NCBI RefSeq assembly: GCF_047730065.1
Contig: NZ_CP159829.1
Span: 2,666,001 to 2,730,000, forward strand
Reading direction: 5' to 3'
Length of the DNA: 64,000 nt
Origin: Njordibacter sp028825405
Lineage (GTDB): Bacteria > Pseudomonadota > Gammaproteobacteria > Pseudomonadales > Balneatricaceae
Numbering within the stretch: the first letter of the stretch is position 1; each line of letters opens with the position of its first letter. This document shows, one piece after another, positions 54,869 through 63,133 of this stretch. A model generated the notes under the pieces. The model saw only the letters and a list, made by a program, of their open reading frames with translations. It was not told the origin of the DNA and did no database searches. The translations under genes and the position numbers were made by a program.

Positions 54869-55354
54869 TCAGGGCAGTGGCACATGTAAGACAAATTTAA
54901 ACAGGGTGTAAAAACACACAATAATTGATAGCCCAGACAAAAAATAAACCATGGCTTTTTTCTGGGTCCATTGATCGTGCATTGACGCAATCAAACCTAG
55001 CACAAAGGTTACTATGCAGGCGATCAGCAGTCCAGTGTAGGGCATTAATGCACAAGCTAGAAGCATACTACTCACTAGTAATAACCTGCGCCACCAAACA
55101 CTCACTTCAATGCCAGACACCATCGTTGGCTGGATGATCTGTTTACCTATGGCTAAGGCAGAAAAAAGCATCAACGCAATCGCTGAAGTCTGGGGAAACA
55201 CCTTAGAGTCAATGTCGGTATAACTTGCCGAGTCATACAAGGTAACCACACCGATTAAAATGAGGATAGTTGCCACCACGATAGAGCCACGCGTGCTACT
55301 TTGATCTGTTTGACTGTTGGCTTCTGGACGCGTGTCTGGGTCTACATCAAGCAT
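54869..55354 (-). CDS. tctB: tripartite tricarboxylate transporter small membrane subunit, TctB
   Basis: Four hydrophobic segments in 161 residues and the SSTRGSIVVATILILIGV start fit TctB. The gene overlaps the tctA stop by 8 bp. With TctA and TctC it forms a TTT-family importer for carboxylates or C3 sulfonates. Confidence 0.9.
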   Translation of the reverse strand: MLDVDPDTRPEANSQTDQSSTRGSIVVATILILIGVVTLYDSASYTDIDSKVFPQTSAIALMLFSALAIGKQIIQPTMVSGIEVSVWWRRLLLVSSMLLACALMPYTGLLIACIVTFVLGLIASMHDQWTQKKAMVYFLSGLSIIVCFYTLFKFVLHVPLP

Positions 55355-56852
55355 TTTCAGTACCCACCTTTGTTTGATTTTTTCTATTTAAATACCAGGG
55401 TAAAATCAAGGAAATCAGGGTGAAGGCAATTATGGCCTGAGACAGGGGCCTACCAAAAAACATGCCTGGTAAATTATTCACTGCGGCGCCAATGGTCCAC
55501 GCTTGTACAAAACCTTGTTCCGCAATAGGGCCCAAAATCAAACCTAGAACGATGGGTGATGCTGAAAAACCATATTTGGAAATTAGCCAGCCAAAGACAC
55601 CCAAGCAGAGCATGATGACAACATCAGAGATGCTATTTCTAATGGCGTAAGTCCCTATGATCGTCATAAAACCTACGGTTGGTACCAGCACCGCTTTAGG
55701 GATAGTTACAATTGATTTATAGGCATAACGTCCAATAATTAAACCAATAGGAAGCATGAGTACGGTAGCTATTAGTAGGCCATAAATGAAGGTATAGACT
55801 ATAGACCCATTTGACTGAAATAACTCTGGGCCTGTTCTGACACCCTGCACCATGAGAGCGCCCAAAATGACTGCATCAGGAGGAGTGCCTGGGATGCCCA
55901 ATACTAAGGTGGGGATAAATCCGCCACCCACTGTGGCATTGTTAGCAGATTCAGTGGCAATAATTCCGTCTGGCTCACCTTCACCAAACCTTTGATGGGG
56001 TTTAGCTGTGCGCTTTGCTTCTGTGTAGGCCACTAAGCCTGCCACTGAGCCACCCGCACCGGGCAAGATTCCCACCAGCGTACCTATAATTGAGGACCGA
56101 ATTAAATTGAACTTTGAACCAAAGGTGATACGTGCTGCACTGAGAATCGGCATTTTAGCCACATCACCTGTGATTTTTAGATGTTTTTCTCCGGTCGAAC
56201 ACATATCTATTAATACTGGAATACAGTAGAGACCAATCATGGCACCCACCACTTCAAAGCCTGAAATCATGGTTTGACTACCAAACGTGAGGCGGATATC
56301 AGCAGAAATTTCTGCAACGCCCACGGTCGACATGATCATACCTAACGCACCGCCTGCAAGGCCCATCATCAGGTTGCCTTGGGACAAAGAAGCGATGAGA
56401 GATAAACCAAAAATTGATAACCAAAAATATTCTACTGGTCCAAATGCTAAAGCCACAGAGGCCAAAGGTGGGGCCAGTAAAAGCAGTGCAAAAGCACCCA
56501 CTAAGCCACCAAAAACAGATGAAAAGCAGGCAATAGCAACCGCTAAGTCTCCCTTACCGCGCTTAGCTAATGGGTAACCATCAAAGGTGGTCGCAATGGC
56601 TGAAGGCGTGCCTGGGGTATTAAGCAAAATCGCTGCATAAGCTCCACCGTAGATAGCCCCTGTATAAATAGCGCCTAACAAAATCAACGCTGTTTCTGGA
56701 GCCATACTGAAAGAGATAGGGACTAGGACTGCCACAGCCATGGTGGCAGTCAGTCCTGGTATAGAACCAATGAGGGTTCCGGCAACTACTCCAAACATAG
56801 CCACTGCTAGATTCAACGGTGTCAATGCAGCTAAAAAATTGCCGAAATCCAT
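55347..56852 (-). CDS. tctA: tripartite tricarboxylate transporter large membrane subunit, TctA
   Basis: Normal TctA length (501 residues) with about 11-12 helices. The duplicated Gly/Pro motifs are present: GSIPGLTATMAVAVLVP near the N-terminus and VGILPGAGGSVAG in the second half, plus LGIPGTPPDAVILGALM. It lies 43 bp after tctC and overlaps tctB. Confidence 0.95.
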   Translation of the reverse strand: MDFGNFLAALTPLNLAVAMFGVVAGTLIGSIPGLTATMAVAVLVPISFSMAPETALILLGAIYTGAIYGGAYAAILLNTPGTPSAIATTFDGYPLAKRGKGDLAVAIACFSSVFGGLVGAFALLLLAPPLASVALAFGPVEYFWLSIFGLSLIASLSQGNLMMGLAGGALGMIMSTVGVAEISADIRLTFGSQTMISGFEVVGAMIGLYCIPVLIDMCSTGEKHLKITGDVAKMPILSAARITFGSKFNLIRSSIIGTLVGILPGAGGSVAGLVAYTEAKRTAKPHQRFGEGEPDGIIATESANNATVGGGFIPTLVLGIPGTPPDAVILGALMVQGVRTGPELFQSNGSIVYTFIYGLLIATVLMLPIGLIIGRYAYKSIVTIPKAVLVPTVGFMTIIGTYAIRNSISDVVIMLCLGVFGWLISKYGFSASPIVLGLILGPIAEQGFVQAWTIGAAVNNLPGMFFGRPLSQAIIAFTLISLILPWYLNRKNQTKVGTENA

Positions 56853-56895
56853 AATCTATACCTATGGGTTACTAATTAACCAATTAACTCATTAA

Positions 56896-57849
56896 TTACT
56901 TAATCAGGCCTGCTGCACGAGCGTCAAGAAGGTATTCTGCCGTGCGTTCTTTCATAAATGCATCCATCTGACTGGCACCAATATCAAGTAGTGCAAAGCC
57001 ACCATTAAGCATCGTCTGACGGAATTCAGGGTCGGCATTAATTTCACCAATTCGGTTAGACCATTCAGTGACTGTTGCAGCACTGGCCGAACTAGGTAAT
57101 GCTATACCTCGGTATGCACCGCCTACCATATCATAGCCTAACTCTTTAAATGTAGGCACCTCAGGAAATAATGGATGACGTGTTTCCATCGCTACAGCCA
57201 ACATGCGTACTGCTTTTCCTTGCTTAGCTCCAACTGTAGTGTAACCCCATTGAGCTGTAACTTGGTCGCCTAAAAGAGCTACAGTAGAAGCGCCTGTGCC
57301 TTTAAAGGAAACATAGGTGGTTTTAATTCCCGCCATCTTATCAAATTTAATCTGTGCCAAATTATTAGCTGAGGCTTTACCGGAACCTGACATGACCACA
57401 GCACCTGGGTTTGCCTTTGCATCATCAATGAGATCTTGCAAAGTTTGGAATGGACTGTCAGCTTTAACTACAATAGCATCGGGGGTGTAATGGAACATGT
57501 AAAAGGTATGAATATCTTTCGTGGTAAAGCCTACGTCTTTTTGGGCAGGTTTAATAACAATATGAGGTAAGTTAATTCCCATGATGGTTTGTCCATCTCC
57601 GTTGAGACCATTAAGAGAGGCCCACCCAGCAGCACCGCCACCACCTGGCTTATAGGAAATGACTAGATCGTCACCAAACTTTTCTTTGTAAAAAGATTGC
57701 TGCATGCGCGCAGAGACGTCAGATTCTCCACCAGGTCCAAACGGGATGATGTAATTTACTGAATCTGCGTAAACGCTGCTAGCAGATATAGAGACAGCTG
57801 CTGCTATCGTGAGCATTGCTGTGTGTTGCAGAATTTTTTTGATAATCAT
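56896..57849 (-). CDS. tctC: tripartite tricarboxylate transporter periplasmic binding protein, TctC
   Basis: A signal peptide (about 1-28, ASSVYADS) precedes a Bug/TctC family binding protein: NYIIPFGPGGESDVSARM and the YKPGGGGAAGWASL motif typical of the family. It captures the ligand in the periplasm for TctAB. It is the first gene of a minus-strand run tctC-tctA-tctB-dehydrogenase and lies opposite a LysR gene. Confidence 0.94.
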   Translation of the reverse strand: MIIKKILQHTAMLTIAAAVSISASSVYADSVNYIIPFGPGGESDVSARMQQSFYKEKFGDDLVISYKPGGGGAAGWASLNGLNGDGQTIMGINLPHIVIKPAQKDVGFTTKDIHTFYMFHYTPDAIVVKADSPFQTLQDLIDDAKANPGAVVMSGSGKASANNLAQIKFDKMAGIKTTYVSFKGTGASTVALLGDQVTAQWGYTTVGAKQGKAVRMLAVAMETRHPLFPEVPTFKELGYDMVGGAYRGIALPSSASAATVTEWSNRIGEINADPEFRQTMLNGGFALLDIGASQMDAFMKERTAEYLLDARAAGLIK

Positions 57850-58058
57850 TATTTTTATTGTCCTATTAAGGTTAGTTAAAACAGCTTGAATTTAAACTTT
57901 TAGACTCACAACTGAATCGTTCACATCTATAGATGCTGATGACAAGAGGGCTTTAGCAGCGATAGAACAAAACTAGTTAGCTTGCCCATATAGTTACTCG
58001 ACGATTGTCACTTGATGCATAATCAGGTATAAAAAAACTTAAAACAAGATGTTTTTAA

Positions 58059-58073
58059 TTTACCATAGGTAAA
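58059..58073. promoter_or_regulatory. LysR-type operator in the tctC/LysR divergent region
   Basis: TTTACC-ATA-GGTAAA is a perfect dyad containing the T-N11-A LysR box. It sits 58 bp upstream of the LysR start and about 210 bp upstream of tctC. Confidence 0.55.
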
Positions 58074-58131
58074 GATTTTATTTACTAGACGCGACTAAAA
58101 ACAAGTCGCCCAAAAAAATATTGGTGTCATT

Positions 58132-59013
58132 ATGTCTATTAAACAATTAAGGTCGCTGTTAGCGATCGAAGAAAATGGCAGCTTTTCTGCTGCGGCTGAT
58201 CAGTTGTGCATTACTAAAGCCGCCGTTGGGCAGCAGATGAAGCTATTAGAGGAATCTCTGCAAACACCATTATTTGATCGTAATGGTTACATGCCCGCGC
58301 TTAACTCTGAAGGTATTGCCTTTGTCAAAGAAGCCCAGAAAGTCCTGCTAAGCTATGACACATTATTTAACAGCATGGATGAGGAAGATGATTTTTTTGG
58401 CACGATTAGTCTAGGTGCAGTGCCCTCTGCAATATTAGCTTTGGTGCCTTTGTCAGTTAAAAGCATGATGAAAGAAGTCACTAACACCAAAATCCGTATT
58501 ATTCCTGGCACCTCGACTGACCTCTATGACCATGTACTTAATGGTTCCATAGACATGGTGATATTGAGCAAACCCCAAAGAATAGAGCCAGGCCTTCAGT
58601 GGGACCTCTTGTCAGAAGAACCATTGGTGTTGTTAACATCCAGCGATTTTAAAGGCAGAGATCCTATACAAATTTTAAAAACCCAGCCCTACATCAGATT
58701 GGCACAACGCACTTCTGTAGGTTTGTTAGCAGATAATTGGCTGATAAAAAATAAAATAACCGTTAAAGAAACCATGATCATGGAAACCATGGAAACCTTA
58801 GGTTGTATGGTCGCCCATGGTCTCGGTGTTTCGGTAGCACCCAACCTCACCAAACCAGACCCTATTTTTTCTAATCTAAGAAAAATTCCACTTGTAAAAG
58901 GCACTGAGGCTCGCGTGCTCGGCATGCTCACAAGAAAAGACAACCCCAAAACCAAAGTTATTATGAAATTCAAGCAGCACATCAATAACACGATCAAAGC
59001 CAAACCTATTTAA
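58132..59013 (+). CDS. LysR-family regulator of the tct cluster
   Basis: The HTH is KQLRSLLAIEENGSFSAAAD, then ITKAAVGQQMKLLEESL, followed by a substrate-binding domain (FFGTISLGAVPSAILALVPL). It has 293 residues. It is divergent from tctC with a LysR-type dyad between them, so it likely controls the uptake and oxidation cluster in response to its substrate. Confidence 0.93.
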   Translation: MSIKQLRSLLAIEENGSFSAAADQLCITKAAVGQQMKLLEESLQTPLFDRNGYMPALNSEGIAFVKEAQKVLLSYDTLFNSMDEEDDFFGTISLGAVPSAILALVPLSVKSMMKEVTNTKIRIIPGTSTDLYDHVLNGSIDMVILSKPQRIEPGLQWDLLSEEPLVLLTSSDFKGRDPIQILKTQPYIRLAQRTSVGLLADNWLIKNKITVKETMIMETMETLGCMVAHGLGVSVAPNLTKPDPIFSNLRKIPLVKGTEARVLGMLTRKDNPKTKVIMKFKQHINNTIKAKPI

Positions 59014-59042
59014 TCAGTGCAGGTGGCCTATTTCCATCCCTA

Positions 59043-59966
59043 CTAGACTGAGTAACCCGCCTCAGTAAGACGCCTTGCCAGTGCTTTAATATGAGCAGGG
59101 CCCACTTCACAGCAGCCACCAATGAGAGCGGCTCCTTGATTAGCCCACTGCAAAGCAAATTCAGCATAGGCCGCAGGGCCAAGATCTGATCGTGATTCCA
59201 TGGATTTAACTGTACCGCCGGGTTGTAAACTGTCTATGGATGTAAAACCATTGCCATAGGCGCCTGTAAGGCCTTGGTCAGATTTCATTTTTGACCATGA
59301 AGCCAAGATAGCTTCTGGTTTACTGCAATTAAGCAATTTTGCATCGGCACCAAACTCATCTAACATCGTCACGGCATCTGCTAGTAATTCACCACTGCGC
59401 AACACACCTTTATCATTATCCTCAATGGTTAAAGAAACCCATACTGGTAGGCCACTCTTTTTCGCCGCGACTAAAGCCGCTTTTGCCTCGGCAATCGAGG
59501 ACATGGTCTCACACAAGAACACATCCACATGGGGCGCTTGAATGGCCACTATCTTGCTATAGCTCGTAAGCATTGACTCATATTCTGGCGCTACTTCAGC
59601 CTTATAACTGGCCACTAACGGCGGCAAGCAACCCGCTATTTTTACGCCTGAAATCGCCACACGATCACGCGCACTAGTGGCCGCATTGATAGCAGCTAAT
59701 TGCAGCTTTTGGAAATCGTTGATATTACCATCACGAGCTAATCGTTCTGGCGTCATGGTATAACTATTTAACGAAATCACACGTGCACCTGCACGAATAA
59801 AATCAGCGTGAAGGTCGCGCACGATTTCGGGTTCGTCGATCATCACCTGAGTTGACCAAAGGGGCGTGATTTCTTGGCTACTGCGTTTGAGTAACTCTTG
59901 GCCCATGCCTCCATCTAATAAGGTAATGACTGGTAAAAGGGGGGTCTCTGACTTGGTGGCACTCAT
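59043..59966 (-). CDS. homocysteine S-methyltransferase family protein
   Basis: The S-methyltransferase TIM barrel is clear: LLDGGMGQELLKRS at the N-terminus, LCETMSSIAEAKAA, and the zinc ligands Cys in LLNCSKPEA and the Cys pair in IGGCCEVGPAHI. Relatives move a methyl group from S-methylmethionine, betaine or similar donors to homocysteine. It has no fused cobalamin domain. The ALDH terminator at 60077 separates it from upstream genes, so it is probably a single-gene transcript. The methyl donor here is unknown. Confidence 0.9.
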   Translation of the reverse strand: MSATKSETPLLPVITLLDGGMGQELLKRSSQEITPLWSTQVMIDEPEIVRDLHADFIRAGARVISLNSYTMTPERLARDGNINDFQKLQLAAINAATSARDRVAISGVKIAGCLPPLVASYKAEVAPEYESMLTSYSKIVAIQAPHVDVFLCETMSSIAEAKAALVAAKKSGLPVWVSLTIEDNDKGVLRSGELLADAVTMLDEFGADAKLLNCSKPEAILASWSKMKSDQGLTGAYGNGFTSIDSLQPGGTVKSMESRSDLGPAAYAEFALQWANQGAALIGGCCEVGPAHIKALARRLTEAGYSV

Positions 59967-60076
59967 GTAAAAAACTACCTTATGTTGACTGGTTTTTGAA
60001 TGTCTGAAACGGAACTTATTCTACATTTCAGGAAGAGCCCTTGCATACCCCTGCTTTGCTGAAATGTAAAAATAAA

Positions 60077-60098
60077 AAGCCCGAACAGTATCAGGCTT
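60077..60098 (-). terminator. rho-independent terminator after the aldehyde dehydrogenase
   Basis: On the minus strand AAGCCTGA-TACTGT-TCGGGCTT forms an 8-bp stem (one G-U pair) followed by TTTATTTTT. It lies between the ALDH stop and the S-methyltransferase start. Confidence 0.8.
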
Positions 60099-60184
60099 GT
60101 TAGTTGAATTACACAACTAGGGTGGAGACGAAGTATTTTTTGGGACTTCTCTAATTTGGGCAACTATCGACCACATTGAAGCTT

Positions 60185-60208
60185 TTTGCCACAGTTGACT
60201 GTGGCAAA
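60185..60208. other. perfect 10-bp hairpin beside the ALDH stop codon
   Basis: TTTGCCACAG-TTGA-CTGTGGCAAA is a perfect inverted repeat 6 nt after the ALDH stop. It lacks a T tract in the ALDH direction, so it may protect mRNA ends or bind a protein rather than terminate. Confidence 0.5.
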
Positions 60209-60213
60209 TCTAA

Positions 60214-61725
60214 CTACACACTGTCTTCACTAAGATCAATCCAAATTGTTTTGGTTTCTGTGTATTGATCATGGGCTGAAAAGCCATTATCTCGACCACC
60301 AAAGCCAGATAACTTGTAACCACCAAATGGCGTGGTAATGTCGCCTTCCCCATAACAATTAACCGACACTGTGCCCGCCTGAAGTGCGCGTGCAAAACGA
60401 TGAGCATTGGTCACATTGGAGGTGAACAATGAGGTCTGCAGCCCGTAACTGGTATCATTAGCTAAGGCGATTGCGGCTGCATCAGAATCCACCGACATAA
60501 TACCCAGCACTGGGCCAAATATTTCGTCTGTAGCGATGGTCATCTCGGGGGTCACATTATCAAATATAGTGGGTTCTATAAATAGGCCGTTGCCGCTTTG
60601 AATGGCTTTACCCCCATAAATTAAATCAGCGCCCTCTTTAGCTGCAATATCAATGTAGTTTAAAATCTTGGAGTATTGTTCTGGTGAAATAATAGCACTG
60701 AGTTGATTGCTAGGATCGAGTGGGTCACCTGTTTTCCAGTGATCAAATTCTTTTAAAACCTTCTCAACAAGCGGTTTTTTCAAATCTTTGTGGACAATTA
60801 AACGGGCATTAGCAGTGCAATTTTGACCCATATTCCATAACGCGGAAAAGGCCACATGTTTGGCGATATTATCAAGGTTTTTTGCATCAGAAAGCACCAC
60901 TGCTGGATTTTTTCCACCACATTCAAGAATGATTTTTTTCAAATTACTTTTTGCAGAAAACTCGACAAACAAGCGACCTACTTCCGTGGATCCAGTAAAC
61001 GAAATGGCACCAATGCCATGATGGCGACCCATCGGTTCGCCTACGTCAGGCCCTAAACCAGGCAGCACATTCAGCACCCCTGCAGGAACCCCAGCTTCCA
61101 GGGCAAGTTCAGCCACACGCAAGGTAGTTAATGAGGTTTGTTCAGCAGGTTTAACGATTACGCTATTACCTGTTGCCAATGCGGGGCCAATTTTCCAAGC
61201 CAACATCATTAAGGGAAAGTTCCAGGGCAAAACTGCACCAACAACCCCCATTGGTTCGCGCACAATGAGTCCGATACCACTTTCATTAGCGGGTGAGATT
61301 TGATCATAAATTTTATCAGCGGCTTCAGCATGCCATTTGAGAGTACTGACTGTCTCAGGCAAGTCTGTCATCTGGCATTCACTAATTGGCTTACCACTTT
61401 CAAGGCTTTCTAAAACAGCTAACTCATGCTGATTTTTTTCAATCAAATTAGCTAGCTCAATGATAATTTCTTTGCGCTCGTTAGGATGTAAGCGTGACCA
61501 CTTTCCACTATCAAAGGCTTGTTGAGCAACAATAACGGCAGCATCTACATCTTCCGCACCACAGGCTGCGACGATGGCTAACACATCCCCAGTAGCTGGG
61601 TTAATCGTCTCCATTGTATTACCTGACAACGGCTTAGAAAAGTTGCCATTTACAAATGGATCAACAGAGAAGGTGAGATTTTTAGCGATAACACTATATT
61701 CGTTATAAGTAAGTAAGGTAGACAT
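60214..61725 (-). CDS. NAD(P)-dependent aldehyde dehydrogenase (PuuC-like)
   Basis: A standard 503-residue ALDH: VVGAVLPWNFPLMM, FTGSTEVGR for NAD binding, the general-base Glu in ILECGGKNPA (about 270) and the nucleophile Cys in NMGQNCTANARL (about 300). It most resembles aldehyde dehydrogenases for amino or gamma-glutamyl-amino aldehydes such as PuuC, but the substrate is not certain. It follows the epoxide hydrolase gene by 29 bp and may share its transcript; two hairpins follow the stop. Confidence 0.94.
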   Translation of the reverse strand: MSTLLTYNEYSVIAKNLTFSVDPFVNGNFSKPLSGNTMETINPATGDVLAIVAACGAEDVDAAVIVAQQAFDSGKWSRLHPNERKEIIIELANLIEKNQHELAVLESLESGKPISECQMTDLPETVSTLKWHAEAADKIYDQISPANESGIGLIVREPMGVVGAVLPWNFPLMMLAWKIGPALATGNSVIVKPAEQTSLTTLRVAELALEAGVPAGVLNVLPGLGPDVGEPMGRHHGIGAISFTGSTEVGRLFVEFSAKSNLKKIILECGGKNPAVVLSDAKNLDNIAKHVAFSALWNMGQNCTANARLIVHKDLKKPLVEKVLKEFDHWKTGDPLDPSNQLSAIISPEQYSKILNYIDIAAKEGADLIYGGKAIQSGNGLFIEPTIFDNVTPEMTIATDEIFGPVLGIMSVDSDAAAIALANDTSYGLQTSLFTSNVTNAHRFARALQAGTVSVNCYGEGDITTPFGGYKLSGFGGRDNGFSAHDQYTETKTIWIDLSEDSV

Positions 61726-61754
61726 CGAATGATTCCTTTGTCATAAAATTTAAT

Positions 61755-62909
61755 TTATTGAGAGCGTAATTTTCTGGCGAAAGTGCGAATATCTTCGACC
61801 AATAATTCGGGTTCTTCAAGCGCGCCAAAATGACCTCCTCGAGGCATTTCAGTCCAGTGCTGAACATTGCACATGCGTTTGACATAACTTTGGGGTGGCC
61901 ATGCTGACATTTCTTTTGGAAATAAAGCACATCCTGTTGGCACTGTAATGGAGCCCCCATTATTAGATAAAATTCGACCCCCTTCTTCACGGCGACCATA
62001 ATAAATCCAAGACGCCGTATTAAAAGTTCGGGTCACAATGTAGATCATGATGTTGGTCAGTAAGTCGTCTTTGCTATGAGCACTCTCTATATTTTCCCCA
62101 TCAGTGTCTGACCATGAGTGAAACTTCTCAATAATCCAAGCAGCAATACCTACCGGACTGTCCATCATGCCATAACTGAGGGTTTGTGGCTTAGTCGCTT
62201 GTTGTGTTCGGTAACCATTTTCCATCTCTTGATCTATATCAAACTGCTGTGCCCATCGTTTTTCTTCTGGCGTTTGAGGGCCATCAGCATGCCGCAGGGT
62301 TAAAATATTAATGTGAATGGCATGACAATATTTAGAGTGATCAAAACCCAGCCATGCTGCAATGGTGCCACCCCAATCGCCTCCTTGAGCGATGTAACTG
62401 TCATAACCTAACACTTCGGTCATTAACGTATTTAATATGCCTGCAATCTTGCGGGGACCATAGGGGCGTGGAGGGGCTCCTGAAAAACCAAACCCAGGTA
62501 ATGATGGCGCAATGACAGTAAAAGCATCTTCAACTTTGCCTCCAAAACGTTCTGGGTGCGCAAGGGGTTCAATCACCTTCATAAACTCAACCACGGTGCC
62601 AGGCCAGCCATGACTGATGATCAATGGCGTTGGGGATGGGCCACTACCAACCTCATGAATAAAATGAATATCTATGCCGTCTACTTGAGCCCTAAATTGA
62701 GGAAAAGTATTAATGGCAGATTCATGTTTACGCCAGTCGTACTCATTAACCCAATATTGAGCAAGTTCTTTCATATAATCTAAGTTTGAACCATAATTCC
62801 AGCCCCCATCAATAGGCATCTCATGCCAAGGATAGGCAGCCACACGTTCTCTCACAGAGTTTAAGGTTGCGTCAGGGATATCTATTTTGAAGGGTTCGCA
62901 AAAGCTCAT
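61755..62909 (-). CDS. epoxide hydrolase (alpha/beta hydrolase with EHN domain)
   Basis: An N-terminal epoxide hydrolase domain (about 1-110: IDIPDATLNSVRERVA, GWNYGSNLDYMKELA) is joined to an alpha/beta hydrolase. The oxyanion HGWPG, nucleophile Asp in GGDWGGTIAAW (near 175) and the His in RGGHFGALEEP (near 362) form the catalytic set. Substrate range cannot be told. With the aldehyde dehydrogenase it forms a likely two-gene operon, possibly under the MocR-type gene upstream. Confidence 0.92.
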   Translation of the reverse strand: MSFCEPFKIDIPDATLNSVRERVAAYPWHEMPIDGGWNYGSNLDYMKELAQYWVNEYDWRKHESAINTFPQFRAQVDGIDIHFIHEVGSGPSPTPLIISHGWPGTVVEFMKVIEPLAHPERFGGKVEDAFTVIAPSLPGFGFSGAPPRPYGPRKIAGILNTLMTEVLGYDSYIAQGGDWGGTIAAWLGFDHSKYCHAIHINILTLRHADGPQTPEEKRWAQQFDIDQEMENGYRTQQATKPQTLSYGMMDSPVGIAAWIIEKFHSWSDTDGENIESAHSKDDLLTNIMIYIVTRTFNTASWIYYGRREEGGRILSNNGGSITVPTGCALFPKEMSAWPPQSYVKRMCNVQHWTEMPRGGHFGALEEPELLVEDIRTFARKLRSQ

Positions 62910-63133
62910 GTTGTAATCACACCTTAGTTTTGGGTAGTTACGGTAAACTCAAGTTAATCTAAATTAGGTTATTAAATTACACTTAAGATTATGAGCCAAT
63001 TAACTCAAAAAATATGTTAACCGTCTAGAGACAGGTTTAAGGTTTTCAAAGGACAGAGTTTCACCCCTTGTATTCAGTTTATTCGTCAAAGTGATTTAAT
63101 TTGTAGGTGGCAGCGGTCTAGATGAAGTGATGA

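Noticed and set aside
60185..60208. Perfect hairpin considered as the ALDH terminator
   Set aside because: No T tract follows in the ALDH direction. A better terminator with a T tract lies at 60077-60098.
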